Positions 1 to 8,721 of a stretch of DNA of 64,000 nt are shown in pieces. Source of the DNA: Streptomyces rishiriensis (GTDB lineage Bacteria; Actinomycetota; Actinomycetes; Streptomycetales; Streptomycetaceae); the NCBI RefSeq assembly GCF_003112535.1, contig NZ_BEWA01000005.1, forward strand, positions 168,024-232,023, given 5' to 3'. Under the pieces are notes generated by a model, which was not told where the DNA came from, did not search any database, and worked only from the letters and a program-made list of their open reading frames with translations. How positions within the stretch are numbered: the first letter of the stretch is position 1; each line of letters begins with the position of its first letter. A program made the position numbers and the translations under genes.

Positions 1-1
1 G

Positions 2-1486
2 CACCTCACCGCGGGCAGCCACACCATCACCCTGGCCACCACCGGGGACAACGGCGCGAAGACCGTCGGCGACGCCCTCGTCGACAAGATCGACCTCCAG
101 TACGAGGACCCCTCCGTCCAGGGCACCACGCTCTACGAGGCCGAGCAGGCCACGCTCTCCGACAGCGGCGCCGCCGCCTACACCTCGCAGGGCCAGTCCG
201 GCGCGGGCGCGGTGAACCTCGCCTCCGGCAAGTCCGCGACGTTCTGGGTCTACTCCGCACGGGACGGCTACGCGGACCTGACCGCCCGCTACCGCAACAC
301 CGGCCAGGCCGACCTCACCGTCAACGGCAAGGCCGTCGACGACCAGACCCTCTCCGGCGCGACGACCGGCGCCTGGTCCACCTCCACCAACCGGGTGTAC
401 CTCGACGGTGGCATCAACAAGGTCAAGGTGACCGGCACCAGCGGCACCCTCGCCCTGGACGACCTGGCCGTCACCCCGTTCAGCGCCACCTCCGCCGTCA
501 CCACCGGCAACGTGGTCACCTACCAGGCGGAGAACGGCACCCTCACCGGCACCGCGGCCGTCGACACCGCCTACAGCCAGGCCGACGGCGGTGTCGTCAC
601 CGGCATCGGCAACGGAACCGCCAACTCCCTCACCCTCAACGTCAACGCGCCCTCGGCCGGCGCCTACGCCATGACCATGCGCTACGCCAACGCAGAGGAA
701 CTGCCCTCCAACCACTACAACCCCGACCTGTACGCCGAGCACGCCGACGTCAGCGTCAACGGCGGCGCGTCCACCCGCGTCAACTTCGCCAGCACCCTGC
801 ACGGGAACCAGTTCCAGGACTACACCGTCCCCGTCCCCCTCACCAAGGGCGCCAACGCCGTCAAGTTCACCGCCTCGCAGCTCTACAACTGGGACGGCAC
901 CACCATCGGCGTGGTCTACTCCGGCGGCGGCAGCGACATCGGCCAGCCCCTGCGGTCCAGCTCCGCGCCCCACCTCGACCAGGTCTCCTTCGCGCCGACG
1001 ACACTGCACATCGGCGCCCCTGCCGGCTTCTCCTCCACGGCCGTCGCGCAGCACAGCGGGCTCTGCCTCGTGGATCCCGGCCGGTCCACCGCCAACGGCA
1101 CCCAGTACCAGCAGAACACCTGCACAAGCGGACAGGAGCAGATCTTCGACTTCCACCCCGTCACCGGCACGACCGACGCCTACACCGTCGTCAACCACTC
1201 CAGCGGCAAGTGCCTGGACGTCTCGGCCCTGTCGACGGCCGACGGCGCCGCCGTCCAGCAGTGGACGTGCCTCAACGGCGCCAACCAGCGCTTCACGCTC
1301 AGGGCGGTGACCGCGCTCGGCAACAGCCACGACTACCAGCTCGTCGCCGCGCACAGCGGCAAGTGCGTCGACGTCAGCACCGTCTCCACCGCCCCCGGCG
1401 CCCTCGTCCACCAATGGACATGCGACGTGGCAAGCGCCCTGACCACCAAGAAGAACCAGATCTGGCGGCTCAGCGGCAAGGACTGA
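2..1486 (+). CDS. Secreted carbohydrate-binding protein, 3' part only (CBM35-like modules plus ricin-type lectin)
   Basis: The reading frame is open from base 2, so the start and any catalytic domain lie outside the window; 494 residues are visible. Two beta-sandwich carbohydrate-binding modules of CBM6/35 type are recognisable: one around residues 45-165 beginning with LYEAEQATL, and one around 175-340 beginning with VTYQAENGTL and ending with HLDQVSFAP. A ricin-B (CBM13) trefoil fills residues 345-494. It carries repeated QxW-type strands (GAAVQQWTC, GALVHQWTC) and paired GKCLDV/GKCVDV motifs. Such tails normally anchor an extracellular glycoside hydrolase to polysaccharide. The catalytic family cannot be told from this part. 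A strong hairpin terminator follows. The GH39-like protein at 28282 carries similar CBM-like modules. Confidence 0.85.
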   Translation, partial: HLTAGSHTITLATTGDNGAKTVGDALVDKIDLQYEDPSVQGTTLYEAEQATLSDSGAAAYTSQGQSGAGAVNLASGKSATFWVYSARDGYADLTARYRNTGQADLTVNGKAVDDQTLSGATTGAWSTSTNRVYLDGGINKVKVTGTSGTLALDDLAVTPFSATSAVTTGNVVTYQAENGTLTGTAAVDTAYSQADGGVVTGIGNGTANSLTLNVNAPSAGAYAMTMRYANAEELPSNHYNPDLYAEHADVSVNGGASTRVNFASTLHGNQFQDYTVPVPLTKGANAVKFTASQLYNWDGTTIGVVYSGGGSDIGQPLRSSSAPHLDQVSFAPTTLHIGAPAGFSSTAVAQHSGLCLVDPGRSTANGTQYQQNTCTSGQEQIFDFHPVTGTTDAYTVVNHSSGKCLDVSALSTADGAAVQQWTCLNGANQRFTLRAVTALGNSHDYQLVAAHSGKCVDVSTVSTAPGALVHQWTCDVASALTTKKNQIWRLSGKD

Positions 1487-1520
1487 CCCGACGCGCACCA
1501 CCGCGAACGGCAGACGACGG

Positions 1521-1558
1521 GGCGTCGGCCCGCCGGTACGATCCGGCGGGCCGACGCC
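1521..1558. terminator. Bidirectional hairpin between convergent genes
   Basis: A perfect 16-bp inverted repeat (arms GGCGTCGGCCCGCCGG, 1521-1536 and 1543-1558) flanks a 6-base loop. It lies between the stop of the carbohydrate-binding protein and the stop of ung, which converge. There is no U-tract, as is usual for Streptomyces. An 8-G run follows at 1569-1576. Confidence 0.8.
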
Positions 1559-1658
1559 CTACGCGTCTGGGGGGGGCTCGTCGCACAGTCGGCCGGCCGG
1601 CCAGCCGCACCGCCGGGATCCGCGCCGGATCTCGGCGGGTCCGCGGCGGGTCCGTGGG

Positions 1659-2336
1659 CTACGGCAGGCGCCAGTCCACCGGCGCGGCCCCCTGCCCGAC
1701 CAGCAGGTCGTTCGCCCTGCTGAACGGGCGCGAGCCGAAGAAGCCACGGTCCGCCGACATCGGGGACGGGTGCGCGGACTCGATCGCGGGCAGATCCCCG
1801 AGCAGCGGCCGCAGATTACGGGCGTCACGCCCCCACAGGATCGACACCAGCGGCTTGCCGCGCCCGGCCAGCGCCCTGATCGCCTGCTCCGTGACCTCCT
1901 CCCAGCCCTTGCCCCGGTGTGCCCCCGGGCTGCGCGGCGCGGTGGTGAGCGCCCTGTTGAGCAGCAGCACACCCTGCTGCGTCCACGGCGTCAGATCCCC
2001 GTTCGACGGCCTGGGCAGCCCGAGGTCGGAGTGCATCTCGCGGAAGATGTTCTCCAGGCTGCCCGGCAGCGAACGCACCTCCGGCGAGACCGCGAAGCTC
2101 AACCCGATCGCCATCCCCGGCGTGGGGTAGGGATCCTGGCCGACGATCAGGACGCGGACGTCGTCGAAAGGCTGCTGGAAGGCTCGCAGGACGTTCGCCC
2201 CGGACGGAAGATAGGTCCGGCCGGCCGCTAGCTCGGCGCGGAGGAAGTCCCCCATGGACGCGATGCGTTCGGCCGCAGGGTCAAGGGCCTTCGCCCAGCC
2301 TGCTTCGACAAGTTCGTGCAAGGGTCGTGGTGCCAC
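1659..2336 (-). CDS. ung: Uracil-DNA glycosylase (family 1)
   Basis: 225 residues, the normal length for the family. The protein removes uracil from DNA and starts base-excision repair. The water-activating motif GQDPYP is at residues 66-71. The DNA-intercalation loop [18 protein letters not shown] lies near the C-terminus, and LLLN precedes the conserved glycine-rich stretch. The start is a GTG with a weak Shine-Dalgarno. A TAGAGT hexamer on the minus strand at 2345-2350 sits 8 bases before the GTG, so a leaderless transcript is possible. A small gene lies just upstream on the same strand. Streptomyces often carry two ung paralogues; this could be either. Confidence 0.95.
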   Translation of the reverse strand: MAPRPLHELVEAGWAKALDPAAERIASMGDFLRAELAAGRTYLPSGANVLRAFQQPFDDVRVLIVGQDPYPTPGMAIGLSFAVSPEVRSLPGSLENIFREMHSDLGLPRPSNGDLTPWTQQGVLLLNRALTTAPRSPGAHRGKGWEEVTEQAIRALAGRGKPLVSILWGRDARNLRPLLGDLPAIESAHPSPMSADRGFFGSRPFSRANDLLVGQGAAPVDWRLP

Positions 2337-2412
2337 GGCGCGTCACTCTACTGGCACGCACAGACTCCCTGCATACGCGGGGAAGCCTCCGCACGGGGCC
2401 GGCTCCCGGACG

Positions 2413-2580
2413 CTACTCTTCCTGCGCGTCGAGAGCTCCGGGCCGGTCGAGCAGGTCGCCCCGCAGGGCGTCCAGCAGGCCGTCGAGCAGGCCGCAGGCA
2501 AGGCCGCCGGGAAGGAGAAGAGCTTGTTCCGTCCAGTGCGCGAGCCACTCCGCCACGGTCGTCCCCACGGCCGCCCACAT
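2413..2580 (-). CDS. Small hypothetical protein upstream of ung
   Basis: A 55-residue ORF read towards ung, ending 77 bases before its start. The start is the ATG at 2580 because a good ribosome-binding site (GAGGGA) sits 5-6 bases upstream of it; an in-frame ATG at 2619 would add 13 residues. The product begins MWAAVGTTVAEW, has a repeated GLxDGLLDALR stretch typical of an amphipathic helix and an acidic C-terminus. I recognise no domain. Same-strand placement and the ribosome-binding site are the only support, so it may not be real. Confidence 0.45.
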   Translation of the reverse strand: MWAAVGTTVAEWLAHWTEQALLLPGGLACGLLDGLLDALRGDLLDRPGALDAQEE

Positions 2581-2666
2581 GGTCGTCCCTCTTCGGCCAC
2601 CGACCTCGACGGGACCCACGAACCGCCGCCCCGGCAGGGCGGCCGACCGGTGGACCGGCGTCTGCC

Positions 2667-3668
2667 GTGAGCGCCGGCACCGGTCCGGGCGACCACGGCG
2701 CGGTCGGCGTCGGCGTCCTGGCCGTCGACTCGGGCGGTTCCGGGCTGCGGGTCGCCCTGGGGACCGCGGAGCGGGGCGCCTTGGGCCGACGCTCGTCGCC
2801 GGGGCCCGTGCGCATCGGGGCGCGGGGCCTCGACCCCGATGACCTGCTGGCCCGGCTGGCGCCCCTGGCCAGGGCTTTGGCGGCCGAGACCGGCGCGCCG
2901 CCGCCGACCACGGCCGTCGTGGGCGCGGCCGGGCTCAGCACGCTGGGCGAGGCGCTGCGAGCCGAACTCCCGGCCGCCCTGGCGCGCGAGTTCGGGGTCC
3001 GTACGACCGCGCTCGTCGCCGACGCCGTCACCGCCTACGTCGGCGCGCTCGGTTCGCGGCCGGGGGCCGTGGTGGCCGCGGGCACCGGTCTGATCGCGAT
3101 CGGCACGGACCTGACGGCATGGCAGCGGGCGGACGGCTGGGGGCATCTGCTGGGCGACTGCGGGAGCGGCGCCTGGATCGGACGCGCCGGGCTGGAGGCC
3201 GCCCTGCGCGCGTACGACGGGCGTCCCGGCGGCTCGGTCGCGCTGCTGGCCCGCGCGAAGGAGCGGTTCGGCCCGCTCCCGGGGCTGCCGGGACTGCTCT
3301 ATCCGCGCTCCGACCGCCCGGCCGTCCTCGCCTCCTTCGCTCCGTGCGTGGCCTCCTGCGCCCAGGACGACCCGGTCGCCGCGGCCGTCCTGCGTGCGGC
3401 TGCCCGGCACATGGCCGAGTCGGCCGCCACGGTGTGCCCGCCCGGCGGGGAGCCCCTGATCGCTCTCACCGGGGGCCTGTTCGAGATCGGCGCGCCCCTC
3501 CTCGTCCCCGTGGAGGAGGAGCTGGCGAGAGCGCTGCCGCACGCCCGGCGGACGCCCGCCCAGGGCGACCCGCTGGACGGCGCGCTGCGCATCGCCGTGG
3601 CGCTGGCGACGGACACGTTCGTCTGGCCGTACGAGGACACGCTGCTCTCGGTGGCGCACCACCCGTAG
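2667..3668 (+). CDS. BadF/BadG-type ATPase, probable N-acetylglucosamine kinase
   Basis: 333 residues from the GTG at 2667. The frame is open further upstream, but that part is unlike any domain and overlaps the small gene on the other strand. The actin-like ATPase fold shows as phosphate-1 motif VDSGGSG near residue 20, a second phosphate loop AAGTGLIAIGTD, and the DGWGHLLGDCGSGAWIGR block typical of N-acetylglucosamine/glucosamine kinases of the BadF/BcrA family. A C-terminal ALTGGLF segment matches the adenosine motif. It would phosphorylate cytosolic amino sugars, fitting chitin or peptidoglycan recycling. The substrate is inferred from family resemblance only. Confidence 0.82.
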   Translation: MSAGTGPGDHGAVGVGVLAVDSGGSGLRVALGTAERGALGRRSSPGPVRIGARGLDPDDLLARLAPLARALAAETGAPPPTTAVVGAAGLSTLGEALRAELPAALAREFGVRTTALVADAVTAYVGALGSRPGAVVAAGTGLIAIGTDLTAWQRADGWGHLLGDCGSGAWIGRAGLEAALRAYDGRPGGSVALLARAKERFGPLPGLPGLLYPRSDRPAVLASFAPCVASCAQDDPVAAAVLRAAARHMAESAATVCPPGGEPLIALTGGLFEIGAPLLVPVEEELARALPHARRTPAQGDPLDGALRIAVALATDTFVWPYEDTLLSVAHHP

Positions 3669-3856
3669 TGCGTCATGCGCAGGGAACGTACATCACCGCA
3701 TATAAGGTGGATTACTCCCTCTGGGGGCAAGTCGCCCGGAAAACACGCTGATCACTTCTGATCCGTACGTAACTCATCAGACAAAAGCGGACGGATACCG
3801 CTCACGTGCACCCTCCCCGAACAGGGGAGCCCAAGAAGCCAGTAACATGCCTCGCC

Positions 3857-4780
3857 ATGAGCTCCCCCACTGGGCCCGCGTCCGGCCTGCCAGTACGAAT
3901 GCCGCGACCTCGCCAGCCCGGGCGGCACCGCCGACCCGAGCCTCTGGCGGCTCCCGAGGGCGCGCCGGCGCTCGTCCTCGCGGTACCGGGCACGCCCGGC
4001 GCGGCCACGCGCGGCCTCGCCGAGGAGATCGTGAGCATCGCCCGCTCCGAGCTCCCCGGCCTCGACGCGCGCATCGGCTACCTCGACGGGGACGACGCCC
4101 AGTTCCCCTCCCTGCAGTCGGTGCTGGTGCACGCCGCCGACGAGCGCACGGCCCGCTTCGAGCAGGCGCGCGCCGCCGGTCTGGACGTCAAGGAGCCCGA
4201 CGGCCCGGTCGCCGTGGTCGTGCCGCTGCTGGCCGGTCCCGACAGCTCGCTGCTGCGCCAGGTCCGCCAGGCCGTCATGGAGAGCCGCATCGCGGCCGAG
4301 CTGACCGACGTGCTCGGCCCGCACCCGCTGCTCGCCGAGGCGCTGCACGTGCGGCTGTCCGAGGCGGGTCTGGCTCGCGCGGACCGCGCCCGGCTGTTCA
4401 CCGTGGCGACGGCCGCCGACGGCATCATCCTGGCCTCCGTGGGCGGCGAGGAGGCCGTGCAGGCCGCCGGGATCACCGGCATGCTGCTGGCCGCGCGTCT
4501 CGCCGTTCCGGTCATGGCCGCGGCTCTCGACCAGGAGGGTTCCATCGCCTCCGTCGCGGAGCAGCTGCGCTCCTCCGGCTCGCAGCAGCTGGCGCTGGCG
4601 CCGTACCTGATCGGCCCGGAGATCGACGCCACGCTGATCGAGGAAGCGGCCAAGGAAGCCGGCTGCCCCGCCGCCGAGGCGCTCGGCCCCTACCCGGCCA
4701 TCGGCAAGCTCGCGCTGGGCAAGTACACGACCGCCCTCGGCATCGCGCCGCCGCAGTCGCAGGGCGCGCCGGTCCGTTGA
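3857..4780 (+). CDS. CbiX/sirohydrochlorin-chelatase-like protein lacking metal-ligand histidines
   Basis: 307 residues from the ATG at 3857; an upstream in-frame ATG at 3806 adds 17 residues. The protein has two CbiX-like alpha/beta repeats. The N-terminal strand reads LVLAVPGTPGA where chelatases have a histidine-glycine-serine motif. The later strand reads VVVPLLAGPD where chelatases continue to a second histidine. Both metal-binding histidines therefore seem absent, so chelatase activity is doubtful. The C-terminal half contains PYLIGPEID and a conserved alanine-rich helix. A proline/arginine-rich N-terminus of about 35 residues precedes the domain. About 190 bp of comparatively AT-rich DNA lies upstream. 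A strong terminator follows directly. Confidence 0.75.
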   Translation: MSSPTGPASGLPVRMPRPRQPGRHRRPEPLAAPEGAPALVLAVPGTPGAATRGLAEEIVSIARSELPGLDARIGYLDGDDAQFPSLQSVLVHAADERTARFEQARAAGLDVKEPDGPVAVVVPLLAGPDSSLLRQVRQAVMESRIAAELTDVLGPHPLLAEALHVRLSEAGLARADRARLFTVATAADGIILASVGGEEAVQAAGITGMLLAARLAVPVMAAALDQEGSIASVAEQLRSSGSQQLALAPYLIGPEIDATLIEEAAKEAGCPAAEALGPYPAIGKLALGKYTTALGIAPPQSQGAPVR

Positions 4781-4803
4781 GACAGCCGTTAGGACGCCAT
4801 CAG

Positions 4804-4845
4804 ACGCGTAGGGCCCGCTCCGGGTGAGGAGCGGGCCCTACGCGT
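4804..4845. terminator. Strong hairpin between convergent genes
   Basis: A perfect 18-bp inverted repeat (4804-4821 with 4828-4845) has a 6-base loop. It lies 20 bp after the CbiX-like gene and before the convergent lactonase stop at 4933, so it should end transcription from both sides. Confidence 0.85.
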
Positions 4846-4932
4846 ATGTGACCGGGCGGTGGGCTCCTCACGCGGCGGCTCGGCGGTGGGGTTCCGGGGA
4901 CGTCAGCGCCCGGAGTTCAGCCGAGCCGGAGC

Positions 4933-5973
4933 TCAGCCGAGGACGACGCAGGCCGCCGCGGGGACGACGATCGAACCGCCGCGGCGGGGCAGACCGGTCG
5001 ACGGGTCCGGGCTGAACCAGGTGACGTCGCCCGAGCGCTCGTTCGCGACGTAGAGGAAGCCGCCGGACTCGGCGACGGCCCGGGGCCAGTGCCCGGCGCA
5101 GGGCACCGTTCCGACCAGCCGCAGCGCCTCCCCGCCGCCCTCCACGGCGAACACCGAGAGGACGTCCTCGCCGCGGGTCGCCGTCCAGACGAACCGGCCG
5201 TCGGGCGAGACGACGAGGCCGGAGGGGTAGGCGTCCCCGGCGGGCGCGCCGGGCAGTACCGCGGCCTCGGCCAGCGGCTTCAGGGAGCCGTCCGCGGCGT
5301 CCCAGCGGCACACGGTCACGGTCGGGGTGAGTTCGTTGACGACGTAGGCGTACCGGCCCTCGGGGTGGAAGGCCAGGTGGCGCGGTCCGGAGCCGGGGCG
5401 CAGCGCGTGCTCGCGGTGCAGGACGGGGCTGCCGTCGCGCAGGGCGCACACCCGCACCGAGTCCGTCCCGAGGTCCACGCTGACCGCCCAGCGACCGCTC
5501 GGGTCGGGCTGCACCTGGTGGGCGTGCGGCCCCTGCTGGCGCCGCGTGTGGGGGCCGGACCCGGTGTGCCGCAGGACGCCGGAGGCGACGCGGGCGAGGG
5601 AGCCGTCGGCGCGGACCGGGACGGCGGTGACGCTGCCGGAGCCGTAGTTGGCGGTGAGGACGTGGCCGTCGAACACGCTGAGGTGGGTGGGACCGCTGCC
5701 GTTGACCGGCACCGGCGGGCCCGCGGGCTCCGGCACGTCGCCGCTCACCCGGTAGGCGGCCACCGCGCCGTCCGCGGTCTCGCTGACCGCGTACAGCGTC
5801 TCACCGGTGGCGGACAGGGCCAGATAGGACGGGTCCGGGACGCCGTTCACCCTGCTCAGGACGGTCAGCGCCCCACTGGCCGGATCGACGGCGGCGGCCA
5901 CGATGCCGGGCCCTCCAGCCGCCGTGAACGAGCCGATGAACGCGCGCCGTCGCCTTCCGCCGAGGTCTGCCAC
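4933..5973 (-). CDS. Lactonase-family seven-bladed beta-propeller (6-phosphogluconolactonase-like)
   Basis: 346 residues. The start is a GTG with a clear Shine-Dalgarno (GGGAGGGG, 6-base spacing). Repeated blades carry signatures such as PSYLALSATGETLYAVSE, GPTHLSVFDGHVLTANYGSG, GPRHLAFHPEGRYAYVVNE and SPDGRFVWTATRGED. These match the YbhE/Pgl lactonase family, which hydrolyses 6-phosphogluconolactone or related cyclic esters. No signal peptide is evident, although an arginine-rich GGRRRRAFIGSF start could be mistaken for a Tat signal. The exact substrate is not predictable, since many actinobacterial members are not the pentose-phosphate enzyme. Confidence 0.88.
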   Translation of the reverse strand: MADLGGRRRRAFIGSFTAAGGPGIVAAAVDPASGALTVLSRVNGVPDPSYLALSATGETLYAVSETADGAVAAYRVSGDVPEPAGPPVPVNGSGPTHLSVFDGHVLTANYGSGSVTAVPVRADGSLARVASGVLRHTGSGPHTRRQQGPHAHQVQPDPSGRWAVSVDLGTDSVRVCALRDGSPVLHREHALRPGSGPRHLAFHPEGRYAYVVNELTPTVTVCRWDAADGSLKPLAEAAVLPGAPAGDAYPSGLVVSPDGRFVWTATRGEDVLSVFAVEGGGEALRLVGTVPCAGHWPRAVAESGGFLYVANERSGDVTWFSPDPSTGLPRRGGSIVVPAAACVVLG

Positions 5974-6090
5974 CGCTGTCCCCTCCCGGGTCGCCGCTGC
6001 CGCTGCTGACGCTGCTGCTCGGGGTGACGGTAGCAGTCGATCACCAGCGGTCTAGACCAGGCGCGCTCGCCTGCCCCGGAGCCGGGACGC

Positions 6091-7731
6091 TCAGGCCCCG
6101 ACGGAGACGCGGCCCGAGCCGCGAAGGGGCCCGGCGAGTTCGAGGAGCGCCTGTTCCAGGGCGTGCAGATGAGCCAGGACCGGCTCGGCGGGCGCGCCGT
6201 GCGGTGCGGCGGCGGCCCGTGCGGGACTGCTTCCACCCTCGGCCGAGGGGGTGGTGAGCGCCTCGACCGCGCTCTCCACCCGCCAGCAGGCGGCGACGAG
6301 CCGGGCGTCGTGCGAGGCCTCCGGATCCGCGGCGACCGCGGCCAGCCCCCGCACCTCGCGGGCGCAGTCGTCGAGCAGGGCGAGCACGTGCCGCGCCCGC
6401 CCCTTGCGCGCCCGCAGGGGGCTGAGGGGATGCACGAGCGGAGCCAGCGACAGCCGGACCCGGGCGAGGATCTGCTCCAGCTCGGCCACGCGCAGTGCCG
6501 GGTCCGCCGTCGGGGAGCCGGCGAGCCGCGCCGCGGCCTCGGCGGTGCACACGTGCACGCAGCGCAGCGCGCGCTCCACCCAGGCGTCCGTCACGGAGTG
6601 CGTGGTGACCGGGAGCACCAGCAGCACGGCCAGCACGGCGCCCAGGGCCCCCACGGCCGTCTCCGCCGCCCGCAGGGCGAGCAGGGCGGGGTCCAGCAGG
6701 CCGAGCAGGCCGTACAGGGCGCTGGCCATGACGGTCACGGCGAGCATCATCCAGGTGTAGGAGACGGCGGCCGTGTAGAAGATCCCGAAGACGGCGACCG
6801 CGACGACCACGGCGGACGCCGCCGGCTCACCGTGCAGGGGCACGGCCACCACGAGTCCCAGGGCGATCCCGAGGACGGTTCCCAGGAACCGCCGGAACCC
6901 GCGGACCAGCGTCTCACCGCGTGAGGCCGTGTTCACGAACACCCACCAGGTCGCGCCCACGGCCCAGTACCAGCGCTGGTCGGAGAGCGCCTGTCCGACG
7001 ACGAGGGCGATCCCCGCGCCCACGGTGGCCTGCACGGCCTGCCGGGTCGTGACGCGCGCGAGCCCGGTGCCGCCGGCCGGCGGGGCGAGGGCCGCCGGGG
7101 CCGGCATGCGCCGCTCGTAGCACCACGCCCCGAACCGCACCGCCGACGACGCCGCCAACGAGAGCGCCACGGCCGCGTAGAGCTCCGGCAGCCGGGCGGG
7201 GACGGTGTGCAGGAACTGCGCGGCGAAGAAGGTCATGAAGGCGAACACGCCGAGCGAGTGACCGCGCGGACCCCACCGGCGTGCGTAGCCTCCCGCGCCG
7301 ACCACGGCGAGGAAGGCGAGGTCGCGGGCGACGGGGACGTCGTGCAGGAAGGCCGCGAGCGTGAGCACCGGCAGCCCGACGACGGGCAGCAGCGCGGTCG
7401 TCACGGCCTGCCCGCGCACCGTCGCGTCGGTCACCGTGAACAGCGCGAGCAGCGCGGCCAGCCCACCGGTGACGGCCGCCGTCAGACTGTGTCCGGCCGC
7501 TCCGCACAGCGCGACGGCCAGCCCGATGCCGAGCACGGCCCGGGTGGCGAACCTCAGCCGTACCAGCCCCGGATCCGGTGCCACGAACGCCCTCTTCAGC
7601 AAGCTGCCCCGCCCTTTCCCCACCCTGATGCACCATCGCGTCCACGCGTCCTGCGACACGTTCTGCGACACGGCCCGCGGAACGACATGAGAAAGGCGCC
7701 GCGGAGTCCGCAGCGCCATCGACCCGCCCAT
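6091..7731 (-). CDS. FUSC-family inner-membrane protein (aromatic-acid-exporter-like)
   Basis: Up to 546 residues. Two clusters of hydrophobic helices are visible (about residues 60-170 and 245-375), separated by a hydrophilic stretch near GMRRSYERR-type positions, with a charged helical C-terminal half. This is the FUSC layout. VGATWWVFVNTASRGETLVRGFRR is the conserved loop after the second membrane block. Relatives export aromatic acids or other small organic anions. The start is uncertain: ATG codons at 7731 and 7719 and a GTG at 7623 are all in frame, and the hydrophobic region begins only after the last of these. An inverted repeat overlaps the 7731 start. Confidence 0.8.
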   Translation of the reverse strand: MGGSMALRTPRRLSHVVPRAVSQNVSQDAWTRWCIRVGKGRGSLLKRAFVAPDPGLVRLRFATRAVLGIGLAVALCGAAGHSLTAAVTGGLAALLALFTVTDATVRGQAVTTALLPVVGLPVLTLAAFLHDVPVARDLAFLAVVGAGGYARRWGPRGHSLGVFAFMTFFAAQFLHTVPARLPELYAAVALSLAASSAVRFGAWCYERRMPAPAALAPPAGGTGLARVTTRQAVQATVGAGIALVVGQALSDQRWYWAVGATWWVFVNTASRGETLVRGFRRFLGTVLGIALGLVVAVPLHGEPAASAVVVAVAVFGIFYTAAVSYTWMMLAVTVMASALYGLLGLLDPALLALRAAETAVGALGAVLAVLLVLPVTTHSVTDAWVERALRCVHVCTAEAAARLAGSPTADPALRVAELEQILARVRLSLAPLVHPLSPLRARKGRARHVLALLDDCAREVRGLAAVAADPEASHDARLVAACWRVESAVEALTTPSAEGGSSPARAAAAPHGAPAEPVLAHLHALEQALLELAGPLRGSGRVSVGA

Positions 7732-7749
7732 CTCAGCATCTGATGGGCG
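7725..7749. promoter_or_regulatory. Inverted repeat at the FUSC gene start, possible operator
   Basis: Arms CGCCCATC (7725-7732) and GATGGGCG (7742-7749) flank a 9-base centre. The repeat covers the upstream-most start codon of the FUSC gene and faces the divergent Lrp/AsnC regulator gene at 8036. It could be that regulator's site. The rest of the 304-bp gap (7732-8035) is very C-rich and holds only a TACTGT hexamer (7988-7993) as a possible minus-10 for the regulator. Confidence 0.3.
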
Positions 7750-8035
7750 AGTGGTTCAACCGAGGCCGCCGGAGCTGTGCCATTGGCCCGGTCAGGACCG
7801 TTCAGGCCCGGCCGGGGGACGGCCAACGGCCCACCGGATCTCGGCCCTCTCGCCCTGCGCCCCGATCGACCCGGACCCGCCCACCGGACCACCCCGCCCG
7901 ACCCCCTCGCCTCCCTCGACCGCTCCACCGCTCCACCGCCTAACCGTCTCCACCCGTCGGCCCGCTCGCGCTCCGCCGGTGCGTTGGTACTGTCGCGCTG
8001 ATCACGCGCGAGCGAGCGAGGGGACGGGCGACGAC

Positions 8036-8512
8036 ATGGCGGTGGACGAGCTGGACACCCGCATCCTGCGCCTGTTGCTGGAGCAGCCGCGCACCAGCGT
8101 GCGCGAGTACGCCCGGCTCCTCGGCATCGCGCGCGGCACCCTGCAGGCCCGCCTCGACCGGCTGGAGCGCGACGGCGTGATCACCGGCACGGGACCGTCG
8201 CTCTCCCCCGCCGCACTGGGCCACCCGGTGCTCGCGTTCGTGCACATCGAGGTCACCCAGGGCCACCTCGACGACGTCGGCGACGCGCTGGCCTCCGTGC
8301 CGGAGATCGTCGAGGCGTTCTCCATCACCGGCGGCGGCGACCTCGTCACCCGGGTCGTGGCGCGCGACAACGAGCATCTGGAGGACGTGATCCAGAAGCT
8401 CATCGGTCTGCCCGGCGTGGTGCGCACCCGCACCGAGGTGGCGCTGCGCGAGCGCGTGCCGCACCGGCTGCTGCCCCTGGTGGAGTCGATCGGGCGGGCG
8501 GTTGCGAAGTAG
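8036..8512 (+). CDS. Lrp/AsnC-family transcriptional regulator
   Basis: 158 residues from the ATG at 8036, preceded by GAGGGGACGGG. The N-terminal winged helix-turn-helix (VDELDTRILRLLLEQPRTS, then VREYARLLGIARGTLQARLDRLE) is followed by an RAM ligand-binding domain (HPVLAFVHIEV through GGGDLVTRVVARDNEHLEDV). The family senses amino acids or related metabolites and binds DNA as an octamer or similar assembly. The gene is divergent from the FUSC exporter gene, which suggests that exporter as a target, and sits 209 bp upstream of the GH127 glycosidase in the same orientation. Confidence 0.92.
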   Translation: MAVDELDTRILRLLLEQPRTSVREYARLLGIARGTLQARLDRLERDGVITGTGPSLSPAALGHPVLAFVHIEVTQGHLDDVGDALASVPEIVEAFSITGGGDLVTRVVARDNEHLEDVIQKLIGLPGVVRTRTEVALRERVPHRLLPLVESIGRAVAK

Positions 8513-8548
8513 CGGTCCCCTCCGCAACTTTCGCTCGCGTCACCACCG

Positions 8549-8600
8549 TTGACGCCTCTGCGTCCCCCCTCTAACGTCTGGTCGACCGGTCCGGTCGACC
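8549..8600 (+). promoter_or_regulatory. Promoter with palindromic operator for the GH127 gene
   Basis: TTGACG (8549-8554) and TAACGT (8572-8577) are spaced by exactly 17 bp, a good housekeeping-type promoter. A 21-bp palindrome with one central mismatch (8580-8600, arms GGTCGACC) covers the expected transcription start near 8584. It is well placed for a repressor that blocks initiation. The regulator is unknown. Confidence 0.6.
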
Positions 8601-8721
8601 ATCCGCACGGCGTTCGTGATACCGAACACGGCCGGGACGGCGGCGGGATGGCGTCCGCCGGCGCGCTCGATCACCCGTGGACCGGACGAGCCGGATCACC
8701 GTGGACCGGAGGAGCAAGCAC

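Noticed and set aside
2316..2666. The 117-codon upstream extension of the sugar kinase frame
   Set aside because: It is Arg/Gly-rich, has no kinase features and overlaps a plausible small gene on the other strand; the GTG at 2667 precedes the phosphate-binding motif at the proper distance.
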